Counted from the first letter of the stretch, positions 1 to 11,795 are shown. The stretch is 64,000 bases of DNA from Onthophagus taurus (GCF_036711975.1 NC_091967.1:19034001-19098000); one strand, 5' to 3'. Notes: a model not told the origin generated them from the letters alone. Numbers and translations: made by a program.

Positions 1-901
1 AATGATCAAAAATAAATAAAAGTAGGCTGATTTTTTTGAAAATTGGTATTAGAGACTACCTTTTACTTTTGAACAACTTTTCCTAGTAACTTATTTCCTT
101 ATCTTCTCAAATAAATGCACTCTTGTACCATTTAAAGTTTTTTCAATTTTCTGAACACCGCGTATAAAATATGTTAAATATTTCTATCCCAATCTTACTC
201 TAAGAACTAGCAAAATTTTTTATCAAGATTAACTTTTTTCGATAAAATTAAAAATAAAAGTTTTTCCTATTCAACACTTTTTTCGTAGACATACTGTATA
301 TTATAAAATAGAACCAGATCAAATTTTATAGATACATAGTAGGTGAGTTGATGTTTGGACTCTACTTTTACTTCATCTTGGTACCTGAAAAACATTACTT
401 AAACTTTAGGTGTCCAAGAGGTCCACACTCTCCTTTTTTTGTAGCATCCAATTACAATGGATGATATACGCCCCTATAAATGTGATTCGGGTTCCATACG
501 TTTTAGTCGTTTTTTAACGCGTTGTACATTTTCTAGACACCCCTAAACTTAACCAATATCTTTATTTTATATTATAAACCTCAAACTAACAACATTACAA
601 AACACGAATAGAATAAACTAAGCATTTGGTAACTTCAAGTGTAAAATAGTAGCTAAATGCGTGACGTCACGAATGGGCCTTTGAGCTGTACATCATTTCC
701 CAGGATGTAGCAGTCCTCTTAGATTCTACCGTCCTTGATATAAATATAATTATATCAACGGTGTTGATAGCTGCCCGAATTTGTATGCATTAAAATTATT
801 CATTTAAACATTCAAAGAATTTTCCTTGTCCATATTAATCCGTTATATCGAGTTTTTACTATAGTAATAAAATTTTAAGATTATTTATTTACTTTTTAAA
901 G
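1..901. other. Left-edge non-coding sequence
   Basis: AT-rich sequence without a supportable exon, ending in a splice acceptor (AG at 900-901) for the first visible TRIM37 exon. Because the following exon starts at the B-box and a RING exon is expected before it, this is probably intron of the same gene. No RING-type cysteine pattern was seen here. Confidence 0.5.
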
Positions 902-2851
902 ATGTATGACACATTTTGAAAAATTATCAGTATATTGTTGGACGTGTCGCTGCTGTATTTGTCATCAATGCGCATTATGGGGTGGTACTCATTCTGGCCA
1001 TACTTTTAAACCTTTAGAAGAAGTTTACGAACAACATGTTACTCAAATTAAAGATGAAGTGGCGCAATTACGTAGAAGATTAATGGAATTGATTAGCATA
1101 GTGCAAGAAGTGGTAAGTTAATAAGTTGGAAACAAAAATATTAATTTTTAATTTGATTTTATTTTTTTAAACACGAAATTGATTAGGAAAGGAACGTGGA
1201 GTCTGTAAGGTCTGCGAAGGATGAAAGGGTTCGTGAAATCCGTAACGCAGTTGAATTGATGATAGCTCGATTGGATTCGCAGTTAAAAACGAAATTATTA
1301 ACGTTAATGGGCCAAAAAGATTCTCTTACACAAGAAACTGAACAATTGGAACATCTATTACACGAAATTGAACACCAATTGCATACGTGTACTCGTTCTG
1401 AATTAATTTCAAAAAGCGGGGAATTATCAAGAATGATTCATGCAATCCGAAAGAAACCAATGACCAGTTTTGTAACTGCACCTGTTCCAGCGGATTTCCA
1501 CAGCGAAATTGTCCCTAGTTATGATAGCAGCACATTTGTTATGCACTCTTTTTCTCAATTACAACGAAAAGCTGATCCGGTTTATTCCACCCCTTTGCAT
1601 TGTAACGGATTGTGTTGGAGATTAAAGGTTTATCCGGATGGAAATGGCGTTGTCAGAGGAAATTATCTTTCGGTTTTCCTGGAATTAAGCGCCGGATATC
1701 CGGAAACCTCTAAATATGAATATAGGGTGGAAATGATTCATCAAGCGAGTAGAGATAGTTCCAAAAATATTGTCAGGGAGTTTGCTTCCGATTTTGAAGT
1801 TGGCGAATGTTGGGGATACAACCGATTTTTCAGACTTGATTTGTTAGCTAGTGAAGGATATTTAAATGTGTCTTTGGATACTTTAGTTTTGCGGTAAATT
1901 CCGAAAAAATGTTTTTATTGTTTAAAATTATTTGATTTGGTGCTTTTTAGTTTTCAAGTTCGTGCTCCAACTTTCTATCAAAGATGTAGGGATCAGCAAT
2001 GGTACATTAATCAATTACAAGCTTTACAAAATCAGTATATTTCACAAATAAATGAATCAAAAGAGGTGAGTTAATTAAATTGTGGAAAAAGAAGGTTACT
2101 TAGATTGTAGTGATGACTATTCTATACTAAATGTATATTCTTTTTTAATTTAGAGATTAGCTGCAGAAATCTCTCGAAACGCAGTGGCGGCTTCAATTGG
2201 TGCAACAACAACGCAATTAGGCGAAACAAGTGCAATAACTGGCGTAAAAAGCCTTTATAGCATGTCAACGGTTAGTTCGCCTCTTCCAAATGATGGGATG
2301 GAACTCCGTTCAACATCGAGTTCGCATAACGCCACGACCACTCCAAAGAAAATAATGGGAATACCAGCGAAGTATTTATTAACCAAAACGAGATTGTCAC
2401 CGTCTTCTAGTCCTCGATCGAGTCAAAAGACTTCGACGGTAGGCGATAGCCCAAATTTGCCGAAATCGTCGGTTGATATGAGTTGTAGTAGTGCGTCTTC
2501 GGTGTCGTCGATTCAAACGCAAATTCCGAAAGCGACGGAAGAGGACGTTCCGCCATTGACGATTTGCGAGAGTGTTCCAGAAACTCCAAGAATGATCAGT
2601 TTGGGAGTTTCGTTGAGTTCGCCGAATTTGTTGAATGTTGCGACGACAGCTATGACAATAAGTAGCAGTAGTAGTGATACAGATGTAAGTAAAGCTTTTA
2701 AAAATTTGGTTGATTTGGTTAAATTTTTTTTAAATTCAGGATTTAAGCGAACCTGAAAACTTTTTAGACGACGATCACCAAGAAACGAATTTAATTATGG
2801 CTGAAGAAAATTCAAATGATGAAAATGATGTCGATGATGAAACTATGTCTG
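902..2851 (+). CDS. TRIM37: TRIM37-like E3 ligase, exons for B-box, coiled coil and MATH (5' end outside window)
   Basis: Five exons with GT-AG borders and matching phases: 902-1112, 1187-1893, 1951-2065, 2154-2684, 2740-2851. The first encodes a B-box ([17 protein letters not shown], then THSGH), the second a coiled coil followed by a MATH/TRAF domain that begins near [12 protein letters not shown] and ends in the third exon ([19 protein letters not shown]). B-box, coiled coil and MATH in this order identify TRIM37, known as a RING E3 ubiquitin ligase acting in peroxisome and centrosome biology. The RING exon is not visible and should lie left of the window. Exons four and five are Ser/Thr-rich and acidic, as in the TRIM37 tail. 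The large intron after 2851 carries a transposon insertion. A paralogous N-terminal half lies at 26860-27856. Confidence 0.88.
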
Positions 2852-2893
2852 GTAAGATTTATTTTTGTTAACTTGGGTATTAATATTAAATCC

Positions 2894-3002
2894 GTGGAGA
2901 TCGTAAAATAAATAAACGGTGAGTCCTTGCAGATTTGGACAACTCCTTTTTATGCTGTAATTGTATTAGTTACTAAAAAAAGATCTCCACGAAAGTCAGC
3001 TT
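2894..3002. repeat. Short inverted repeat next to an intronic insertion
   Basis: GTGGAGATC near 2893 is matched by GATCTCCAC near 2980. A block with AACGGTGAGTCC near 2916 has a partial inverted match (GGACTCACTGTTT) near 6704, outside the right end of the 3005-6675 unit. It may be a remnant of an older foldback element into which the later unit inserted. Only short matches were seen. Confidence 0.3.
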
Positions 3003-4011
3003 TACAGGGTGTCGCAAAAGTTCGGTAGCACGGTTTTTCTTTTAATAAAAATAAAACGGAAGTACTTTAAGATATGAAATTTGGCATAAATTTTGTTCAA
3101 ACATTAACAAATTACAATGTTGAGTCAAAGTTCAACAACAACGTTACAATGGGGTTCAAATCAGGCGAGTTGGTTGGTCACTTTGTGGGGATGATTATGG
3201 CTGAAAAAGTGGATCTGCACCAATGCTCAACCACCTTAGCCTTGTGCGCGGGCGCTGAATCCTGTTAGAATGTATTGGGGCGTCTCACAGTGGGATATTT
3301 GCCCATTCTAGCTGGACAAAATTATTTTTCCATTTTTATTATCCCTTAAAATAGTTTTTTTATTTTCAGATACATTCGAAATGTTAAACTTTTTTTTTAT
3401 TTAAAACCCTAAATTGTAATATACAGGTATTTCTAAATTGATGCGAAAGATTTCAAGGGTTGATTTGGCAGATAATTGTTGTTAATAAAATGACACCTTT
3501 TGACGATATTATTTATAAGCCTAAAATGTTATTACAAGGAGGTAAAAAAATCAACCCCTATAATACTTTGCATCAGAACGTTTTACTGCATTTACATTTT
3601 TCTATTTTAAATTTTGGTTTAAATAAAGGGGTTCAATCTGCACCTTTTTTGTCTCCAGATATTTTTTCTCAAAATTGTTAGTTTGCTCACAAAAAAATAA
3701 AATAAAGCATACGCTCATTTGACATAGGTAATTCAGATTAGTTATTATTTGTTAAGAAAAATCAAGTGAAATCTTTTGCATAAATTTAGAAACACCTGTA
3801 TATTATGTACTTGTTATTGTTATTGCCTATATACTGGCTGTTTCTCAACCTATACGCATAAAGTAATAGGTGGAAAAAAATTGTAACAAAAGTTTTTTAG
3901 TTTCCTAGACATCCATGAAATTTACTTTCAAATCAAGGTGTTTCCAATATTTTCCATATACAATTGGGCTCGCTGAAACCACGATGTCCCACTAGCGCGG
4001 TCTAAACCAGG

Positions 4012-5126
4012 GTGTTGGCGGATTGTTTCGGCAGCAGTTTGTATCTGATTTCGCAATCTTTGCTCAGTATTCACCTCCTGAGCTGCAATGTTAAATGCCT
4101 AAATGCATGGTATAATATGGTTAAAGATAGTGCTACTGATTGCGACTCTTTAGTAGATTTGATCCGAGAGCAGTTTCAGCCTCTTCATTTTGATCGTGAT
4201 TTATTTGAGGAAATTCAACGTAGATCTCAGGATCTACAGGAAAACATTGATTTATATATCGCTAGCATGAAGGGATTATTTAACAAACTTAGCAATCCTA
4301 TTCCAGAAACAAAACATTTAGAAATTGTTATGGAACGTACTGTTCCTTACTATCAACCATTTTTTGCGTTAAAAGAAATTACTACCATTATCGAGCTACT
4401 TATTATGTGTCGAAAGTTGGATGTTCAAAGATTGAATGCTGTTACTTATGTACCTCCGCCTCTAAAAGTAAGAGTTTGATACCAGAATTGGCTTATGGTT
4501 CTCCTAGTGCTACAACTAGTAATCAGAGTGGTGAATTGCGTACGAATAAATTCAGAGTTTTTGAAGTACGACATCCCAATACTCGATCTAATCCCGCAAC
4601 AAATTTTCACTATTCTTCTTCACTATGTTTTATCATACACTCGTGGCTATGAAAGGCCTTATTTAAAAATATCAATTTATGGCATTGACATGTTCGGATT
4701 GCTTGATTCTGGAACGACGTGTACGTTGTTGGAAGAACAAGGTTGGAATAAATTAGTTCGTGCTGGTGTTTCTGTGCTTGAGCCTGCGAAAGTGTCATAT
4801 ATTCTTGTAGCAAATGGTACGGAATGTGAGTGTTTGGGTGTATTGCGTACAGTTGTTAAGGTACAATAGAGAAAATTATTGATATACTGGTTGTACCTGG
4901 ATTGCTGCCTCATGTGTTAATTCTTGGAATAGACTTTTGGATCAAGTTGGGAGTGGTCCCGGATTTGAAAGCGAAGGAATGGAGGTTTGATGCAAATTCT
5001 AATGACGTTGCAAAAATAGAAACCATTGAGGCGTTCTACTCACGAAAAGTATTAACTTTTGAAGAGTCTGCAGTGTTGGATGAGGTGGTGAAGACGGGTC
5101 TGGAATTGGAAACACTCATCTGGTAG
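4012..5126 (+). pseudogene. Decayed Ty3/gypsy gag and protease
   Basis: A gag-like segment (4100-4470) shows the retrotransposon capsid pattern with LIREQFQPLHFDRDL and IQRRSQDLQENIDLYIASM. Downstream in another frame, GIDMFGLLDSGTTCTLLEE around 4680-4735 carries the aspartic protease motif LLDSGT. The following frame holds LPHVLILGIDFWIKLGVVPD (4905-4965), the usual protease-to-RT linker. No zinc knuckle is seen, and several frame changes and stops make this a pseudogene. Confidence 0.75.
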
Positions 5127-5149
5127 AACATAAAATTAAAGTTTTTGAC

Positions 5150-5822
5150 AACACGAATCCCATAAAACAACGATTTTATCCCTTATCACCTGCCTTAATG
5201 AAGTACATCGATAATGAACTAGACGAAATGTTGCCAATGGCATTATTGAACCATCAAAAAGTGCCTGGAGTAGTCCTGTTGTGCTTGGATGATTCATACC
5301 GATTTTGCGTGGACTATAGAAAAGTTAATAGTGTAACTTAAAAAAAAACGCTTATCCGCTACCATTTGTTGTTGCCATACTTGATCGTCTAAGGTATGCG
5401 AGATATTTATGCAGTCTGGATATTAAATCTGCTTACTGGCAGATACCAGTAGCAAAAGATTCCCGTCAATATACAGCTTTTACTGTGCCAGGACGCGGAT
5501 TATATCAATTTTATAGAATGCCTTTTGGCTTACACTCAACACTTGCAACATGGTTTTGGCATTTTGTCACTTAAAAGAAGCTAGTTTAACTTTGAGCAGT
5601 AACTTTTGTCGGAGTGAGCTCAGCTATTTAGGATATGTTGTGGATGAACAGGGACTTCATGTGGATCCCGACAAGGTTAGCGCATTCTTGAATATTCCAA
5701 CTCCAAACAAGGTTTCAGATGTTCGAAGTATCATGGGAAGTGCATCGTGGTATAGCCGATTTATACCACATTTTTCTGACGTTATACAACCACTCTGTCT
5801 TTTGCTAAGGAAAGGAATTCCT
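5150..5822 (+). pseudogene. Decayed Ty3/gypsy reverse transcriptase
   Basis: Reverse-transcriptase motifs appear in shifting frames: YRFCVDYRKVN (about 5299-5331), LDIKSAYWQIPVAKDSRQY (5415-5472) and YRMPFGLHS (about 5512). The next stretch jumps to YLGYVVDEQGLHVDPDKV and SWYSRFIPHF (5620-5780), so the catalytic YxDD block between them is deleted. The element is non-functional and belongs with the gag/protease relic just upstream. Confidence 0.75.
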
Positions 5823-6010
5823 GTGTTAACCACTGTATACTATCCTCAGTATCAGCCAAGAGGGCGGCAACATCTGCATAGCACTCAATCTTGATTTTGT
5901 AATCATTCATAGTGTAACCATAGTTTACATTACATACTTTGTAATGTCTGACCTGTTCTAATTCTTTTATCGTTACTTTGTCGAACGTTTTAGTTAGATC
6001 AACGAAACAG
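5820..6010 (-). pseudogene. LINE reverse-transcriptase remnant
   Basis: On the minus strand the sequence reads CLCFVDLTKTFDKVTIKEL followed by ECYADVAALLADTEDSIQ. These correspond to the FVDLTKAFDKV and YADD regions of RTE/CR1-type reverse transcriptases, with the residues between them missing. It is a short internally deleted relic abutting the gypsy remnant. Confidence 0.55.
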
Positions 6011-6210
6011 AGGCAGGCTGCTTAACATTTTTATGTAGTAGTTCTATCTGATTCTTTTTGATGCTCTTGCAATCAGAAGTACGTGAGCAAACGACACACT
6101 CAAATGTATGTAAAAAATTTTGTGCAGAACATGAAATAAGTATGGTGGTATCAGTTCTAAACAGATGAGATAGTTTGGTGTTGCTGTGTAAGATGATTAC
6201 TGGAAGCAAA

Positions 6211-7195
6211 GACTGTTATTGTCAATTTTGACGTGATTTACAAGACAGGTTGATCATAAATATAATAAATCCATTGCAGGTAATAATACTGTATTTATTA
6301 GTGGTAGTTTTAATGGGTTGAAAGTAATTTAAGGTTGAATCAACTTTCTAAAATGGACTTTTGTCCAGATAGAATTGACAAATACCCCATTGTGGCGTCT
6401 GTGGAAGCACTTCCTTCATCAGAATTTTATCAAGGTAGTTCTGGGAGTTGACTTGACCCTGGTTGCTCCAGTCTTGACCCCTTTTCCGATCTCCTTCTGA
6501 AGTTACCTCAGCCTCAAAATCCTCTATGTTGGACACCATTAGTTGAAAATGCATAAAGTAAGCCTTTAAACTTTTGGAGGAGTCTTTAGTAACAATAAGA
6601 CGAACATGCGGGTAAAATTATAAAACAAAACTACAAAATCGTAAGGTTAGGTTCCCGAATTTTTGTGACACCCTGTATTTATAATTTAAGTTCCGCAACT
6701 AAAAATTCGAGGACTCACTGTTTCTTTACCCTTAATAAATTGAGTAAATTTTAGATTTGATTGAGGGAAATATAAAAAGTGTTTGATAAATCAAATAATT
6801 TAGGGTAAAAATGTTTTAAGGTAATGAAGCAATGTCTCTCGAGCCATGTTGCGGAACATCAGTAACTCAGCCTCAGGAAGGCGAAGAAGTGGCCGAGAAG
6901 GAATCCCCGGATAACCCAATTCAAACTGGTTAAAGAAAAAAATCGATTTTTTACGAAACTAACGGTTCATAAAATGAAGGATTAAAAAAGCCAAAGTCTT
7001 TCCGCGGTTCATATTATTTTTTAACTCTTTCTATTTTTTATTTAGATCAAAAATGCTCTCATGTTTATTTATAACACATTTCGATTTGTCATAGTATATT
7101 TATTAAAGGATCACTTTTTTGGTCTAGTTTATTTATTATTTTTGTGCATTTTTGTTTTATTTAATAATTATCTATAAATGTTTGTTTTGAATTAG
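6211..7195. other. Intronic sequence without a recognised gene
   Basis: AT-rich DNA covering the right part of the inverted-repeat unit and the remaining TRIM37 intron up to the acceptor at 7195. No domain-bearing reading frame or RNA gene was recognised. Confidence 0.5.
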
Positions 7196-8419
7196 GTGAA
7201 AATGATGTTGAGTATGCTGAATTTTCAATGGCTCAGGGTATGTTACTGCGCGAATCAAGTCCGGCTGTTAGCACATCAGGAACATCTTTAACAGCCCGAC
7301 CTGGAAGTTCTTTTGAAGAAAAAATAATGCTCTTGCATCTGTTTGATCGTCAAGATAGGAACAATGGGAATAATATGGATACAAATCCTACTAATTTTGA
7401 ACCTAGTCATAGTTTACGTAAATATTAATAAATAATATGGAATGGGTTAATACCAATAACAACAAATTTCTTGTTACAGTTAATTTTAATCCGAGTACAA
7501 CCTCAAACCTCTCTCTAATAGACTTAAATCAACCAGACTGTGATCTAAATGCGGGTCTTATGGAATCACCATCAACTCCCGGTAAGTTACTTTATATCAT
7601 TTTTTTTAACAATAATAAGATAAATAACTTTTAGATGCATCTAATGTAAAACTTTTAACGCGAAGTAGAAACTCACCATCAGTTGCAGGATGTTCTAACA
7701 CTCCAGGAAATTGGTCTGAAACAATTTCATTAAACCAATCAACGAAAGTATGTAATTTTAAGTATTAATGTTTTTATTTTTATCGTATAAATTAGTTTTT
7801 TTTAAAAGAAATATTTTGATTTTGCATTTTAAAGTAGACAATTTGTGTATAGGAGTCCGTGATGGGACCATTAGAATCTTTTCTACGTTCAATTCAAAAC
7901 TGTTATCCCGAACAGGACCACCGAAACAGGAAGATGTCGGCGTCAACATCCAAATTCCAGAAATTGTTCGACCGAAAATTGGTTAGTCCTCCGCATCCCA
8001 GCAATTTCCCCAAGCCGCTTCTCAACATAAATAACCTCAATAAGCTGCGGCCTGGGTTGCAAATAAATGACAGTGCCAGTGCTTGCGCTTTACCCTCATC
8101 AGCACCAACATCTTCAAGTGGTTAGTTTGATTATAAACATTTTTCTTAATTATTTAAAACGATTCATTTCAGATCCTGCATTTGCTACATCTCCATTTAG
8201 TTGGACCCCTTCACTTCTAACACTCCGCAAACCAAGTAGGGTAAATAAGCAGAGTCAACAAAGTTCTGGTCAATTGGGAAATAGTGATTTTAATACACCG
8301 GAAAAAGAACAAAAAGAGAATCAGTAAGGTTTAATATGGTATCAAAATTGTTGAAAGGATTAATAAAATTGTTTTCTTAAAGACCTCCACAAGATGATCA
8401 GGCTGGACCTTCAAATTAA
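7196..8419 (+). CDS. TRIM37: TRIM37-like, C-terminal exons
   Basis: Six small exons continue the reading frame: 7196-7417, 7480-7581, 7635-7747, 7853-8120, 8173-8323 and 8383-8419 (stop TAA at 8417). All junctions keep phase; for example the G closing exon 2740-2851 joins GT at 7196. The product is a Ser/Pro/Asn-rich, poorly conserved C-terminal tail ending in QPPQDDQAGPSN. With the exons at 902-2851 this gives about 856 codons, in line with a full TRIM37 minus its RING. The final exon and the start of the 3' UTR have a decayed duplicate at 11699-11795. The tail assignment rests on splice continuity rather than a recognised domain. Confidence 0.78.
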
Positions 8420-8762
8420 AAACAACATGAAATAAGTGCTGATTTAATGCGTTGCGTTTTCGTTTCAATAATTGGTTTATTTTGGGGGTTGTGTCTCGAT
8501 GAATTCCAGTGTTAATACTTGTAAAATGAAAGTTTGATTTATTTTGATGGAAAAGAGATTAAATTCCAAAGGATGGTTCGGTCGCTTCCCTTTAAATTTT
8601 GACTTTTACTTCAAACATTCCTATGAACATTTTAGTTAATTTAATGTTATTTAACGATGTGTATAATTGATTAGAAAAAAAAAATAATAAAATGAATTTA
8701 AATCTTTCTTTTTCCAAAAAACATATTGTATATACACTGTTAATTTTCATAGCCGACGTCAA

Positions 8763-8848
8763 CATTGCAAGTATGCAACCAATATCACAATATTGATATT
8801 GCAATACGCGATTTGCGTATTTGGTTGCATACTTGCAATAATATTATT
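8763..8848. repeat. Short near-perfect palindrome, copy 1
   Basis: The arms ATTGCAAGTATGCAACCAAT (8764) and TTGGTTGCATACTTGCAAT (8828) fold on each other around a short AT-rich centre. A second copy lies at 55318-55395. GACGTCA borders the left arm here and the right arm in the other copy, so it may be part of the terminal repeat. It looks like a tiny MITE or a foldback relic of one. Confidence 0.6.
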
Positions 8849-8875
8849 TATAAAAAAATGATTAAACTATACTAT

Positions 8876-9395
8876 TAAAGCTCAAATATTTCCCCACACA
8901 CTTCAATACATTTATTAACCCTTCTACTAAAACTTTCTTTACATCTTAAAAGGTTTTCTTGGCTACTATTTCTGCATCCATTTCTTATCCGCTCTTTCAC
9001 GTTTTCTGGTGTAGTCGGTACTTCGCGATAAACATCCTTATGGACGCCCCATAAAAAAAATCAAAAGGTGTTAAATCAGGTGATCTGGCAGGCCAGGAAA
9101 TTAGACCTCCCCTTCCAATCCATCGCCCAGCATAATCCCGATCTAAAGCTTCACGTGCAATATGTGAAAAATGTGCTGGACACCCATAATTTTGCAGCCA
9201 CATATTTTGTCTTTCGTCCCTGCTCAAATCTACAAGTAACGTTGGTGAGACGTCATCTAAACAATTTCGGTACTTCTCCCCATTCAGCATTAGGTTATTC
9301 GTAATGGTTCTGATATTTCTGGGGGTGAGAAAACGATAGCTTCGTTGTTGAGCATTAATGTATCCTAAATTGCTGTTTTGATGAAACAATTTTTA
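8876..9395 (-). pseudogene. DD41D Tc1/mariner-type transposase relic (copy 1)
   Basis: The minus strand encodes the C-terminal half of a DDE transposase, with GRWIGRGGLISWPARSPDLT. From the second catalytic position (mutated in QNYGCPAH) to the last Asp of TPFDFF the spacing is 41 residues, the signature of the DD41D branch. The second Asp is replaced by Tyr and the frame breaks near the end. A close relative lies at 22925-23870. Confidence 0.75.
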
Positions 9396-9633
9396 TTATT
9401 TTGCCTAAGTTATGGTCATTGGCGGTGAATATGCTTATCGTTTATAATTAAATTGTTTTATACTAGCGGTATACATATTTTTTTCTTAGCTTTTTTTTTT
9501 CCTTTTTGTTGTATTGCATTTAATTTTTAATTTTCTTTTTTAAGTACGTTTTTAAGTTCATTTTGTGATAACTTTGCTAATCATTAAGTATTGTAGTGAT
9601 TAAAATACGTACCTTGCGAATTAGATTGATTAA

Positions 9634-9909
9634 GGTCCATTACTACCATCTTTTAGTTAACTTTATCTTATAGATAAACACATCTACTAGTCAATCAGAG
9701 CGTGTAAAATAGCCGTAACCGTGGTAATAATCCCTTAGATAGCTTAACCAGAAGATGGTAGTAACGAGCCTAAGGCCCACTTTTACCATCCTCCTGATAA
9801 ACTATCTAGAGGATAGTTGCCATGGTTACGGCGGTTTTAAGCGCTCTCATTGGCTAAGAACTGGATTTATCTATCGGATAAATTTATCAGGAGGTGGTAA
9901 AAGTGGGTC
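9634..9909. mobile_element. Harbinger-type MITE dimer (family Y, copy 1)
   Basis: Two related units of about 137 bp stand head to tail, 9634-9770 and 9774-9909. Each has inverted ends (GGTCCATTACTACCATC paired with GATGGTAGTAACGAGCC; GGCCCACTTTTACCATC paired with GTGGTAAAAGTGGGTC). TAA occurs left of, between and right of the units (9631, 9771, 9910), matching the TWA target duplication of PIF/Harbinger elements. There is no coding capacity. Related copies lie at 34597-34868 and 35673-35809. Confidence 0.75.
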
Positions 9910-10061
9910 TAATAAAATTAATTGAGTTTTTTGGGTATAGTTTAAAGTGAACTTTCTCATTTGGAGTATTTTCTGTTTCAATGTCATGCATGGCTTTGTT
10001 ATTTTATGGTATATAAGTATATTTTCTTTTAAATATTATTTTATAATTTTTTCTTAATAGA

Positions 10062-11320
10062 ATGATTGGTTTTCATATTGAACACTTAAATGTAAGAGCG
10101 CTACCGGCACATTTCGGTGAATTAAGGGGTTACCTTCTGGGGTTTGCTACCGATTATTTTGCAATGTTGGAGACCTGGTTGAGTGGTGACGTTGGGGACG
10201 ATGTGGTTGGTATACATGGCTTCAACCTCTTTCGAAATGATAGGCCGACTAAGGGAGGAGGTGTTGGAGTTTATGTTAGAAATTGTCATGAATGTTGTAT
10301 GACAGATGTACAGAATGGGATTGGAATTAAGCAGTGATGGGTGAGATTAGCTCTTCGTGGTGTTACAGTTGCGCTTGATGTTTTTTATAAACCACCCTTT
10401 GTGGATTTAAATCAGTTTCTTGAGGCATCTTGTGATTCGCTGTCCCATGTTTACCCTACTGTTGACCACATTGTTGTTGTGGGCGACTTTAATGTTAATG
10501 TTTTAGTTGACTAGCATGCCAGGACAGCTCTTATGGCGGCTTTTCAACCGTTTAACTTATCTCAGCTTGTTGTCCAACCTTCTAGAGTTTCGGGTGACTC
10601 TGAATCATTAATTGATCTGGTTTTTGTGTTGGAGAAGCTTTTGGTGGCTCAGAGTGATACTGATGATCTTGGATTTTCGGATCACTTTTTGGTTAACTGT
10701 GATTTCTTCCTAATCAGGATTTGTTGAGTTATTATCGTGACAATAGGATGCTTAGTGTAAATGGTGACTTGACGTTTGAGCCTGTCTCAGCAATAAAATT
10801 GAGAATTTATTATCATCCTTAAAATCAGGTGGTATTGGTTCTGATGGGATTTCTTTAGATATGATAAGGTTGTGCTGTCCTCGCATACTTGATGTTTTGT
10901 GTCACATAGTGTCTGGAGTCTGTATTTCCATCTGCCTGGCAGTGTGGTCTTGTAACTCCAATGCCGAAGTCAAAATCTGTATAGGTTTTGAAGGATTTAC
11001 GGCCTGTGACAATACTTCCTGCTTGTGGAACAGCTTTGTGGCCACTTGAATGACAATAATATTCTACCTGACAGACAATCGGATTTCAGAAAACACTATA
11101 GCTGTGCTGCTGCGCTGCTGGACCTTACTGATGACGTCTTTAGGTCTCTTGATGAGGGAAGATCGACAATATTGGTTCTTTTGGACTTCACTAAGGCTTT
11201 TGACATTTTAAATCATGATCTATAGCTGTCAATCATACATTACATTGGAATTAGTGGTCCGGCTGTTGAGTTGTTTCCGAATTATCTTCAAGATAGGCGG
11301 CAGTCAGTTAGGCTTAATTT
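10062..11320 (+). pseudogene. Jockey-like LINE, truncated (endonuclease plus start of RT)
   Basis: The 5' part encodes an APE-type endonuclease with LNVRALPAHFGELR, ETWLSG, KGGGVGVYVR, VVVGDFNVN and a terminal SDH motif near 10680. RT follows in fragments (GGIGSDGISLDMI near 10832; LLDFTKAFDILNHD near 11185). In-frame stops and frame changes are frequent. Coding stops abruptly near DRRQSVRLN at 11320, where a tektin relic begins, so the 3' half is deleted rather than 5'-truncated as is usual for LINEs. Confidence 0.75.
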
Positions 11321-11480
11321 TTTTTAATTAATTAGCTTGATAGTCCATACCTTGACGAAATGTCATACAATCATATTTAATTGCATAAATCGAGATTCAA
11401 CGAACCCAAAGAAAGAAACTATTTACTAAGTTAATTTCTTCAAGCTTTGGACTTCAAACAACACTTTATGTTTTAATAAA
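11321..11480 (-). pseudogene. Relic of a second tektin 3' exon
   Basis: The first 50 bases match the end of the intact tektin gene (11935-11984) at 44 of 50 positions by eye, covering the last codons and the stop region. Beyond this the match falls off, with a weaker resemblance around AAGCTTTGGACTTCA. Same orientation as the real tektin. This is the decayed 3' end of a duplicated tektin gene. Confidence 0.7.
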
Positions 11481-11698
11481 ACATGTGCAAGTTCACCATT
11501 TCTCAGTTCTCATCCAATCACTTACTAAGAATCAAGTCTCTCAAGAACCATTTCGACAACTCAAACTCCCTTCTTTGATAGAGATGTATTGCTCAGGGTG
11601 GATGGTTAATTACGCAACTTTGGAATGTTGTTTGAATAAAATCATCAAAAACTCATCATTATCTCCTGGTCTTAATGTTCATGATACTTGGGGCTTCA

Positions 11699-11795
11699 AG
11701 ACCTCCATAAAATGGTCAGACTGTAGCTTCAAATTAAAAGGAAAATGATGCGATTTCGTTTCAATAATATGTAATTGGTTAATTTTGGGGTTTGA
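11699..11795 (+). pseudogene. Relic of a second TRIM37 last exon and 3' UTR
   Basis: Aligned to the TRIM37 terminal exon at 8381-8421 it matches 35 of 41 bases by eye, then resumes in the 3' UTR with TTTCGTTTCAATAAT and ATTTTGGGG. An in-frame TAA appears after two codons. Together with the tektin relic just to its left it shows that the TRIM37/tektin pair was duplicated in tandem and then mostly lost. Confidence 0.7.

Larger units (their letters stand above)
3005..6675. mobile_element. TA-flanked inverted-repeat unit in a TRIM37 intron
   Basis: The ends are CAGGGTGTCGCAAAAG at 3005 and its near-complement ending in GACACCCTG at 6675 (about 19 of 21 terminal bases pair). Both ends are bordered by TA (3003-3004, 6676-6677), the target duplication of Tc1/mariner-type elements. 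No transposase matching these ends remains. The inside carries a decayed Ty3/gypsy element and a LINE remnant, so it is either a DNA transposon later invaded by retroelements or two separate elements. Confidence 0.55.

Noticed and set aside
11485..11748. An 87-residue plus-strand frame
   Set aside because: It spans the duplicated tektin and TRIM37 relics and has no identity of its own.
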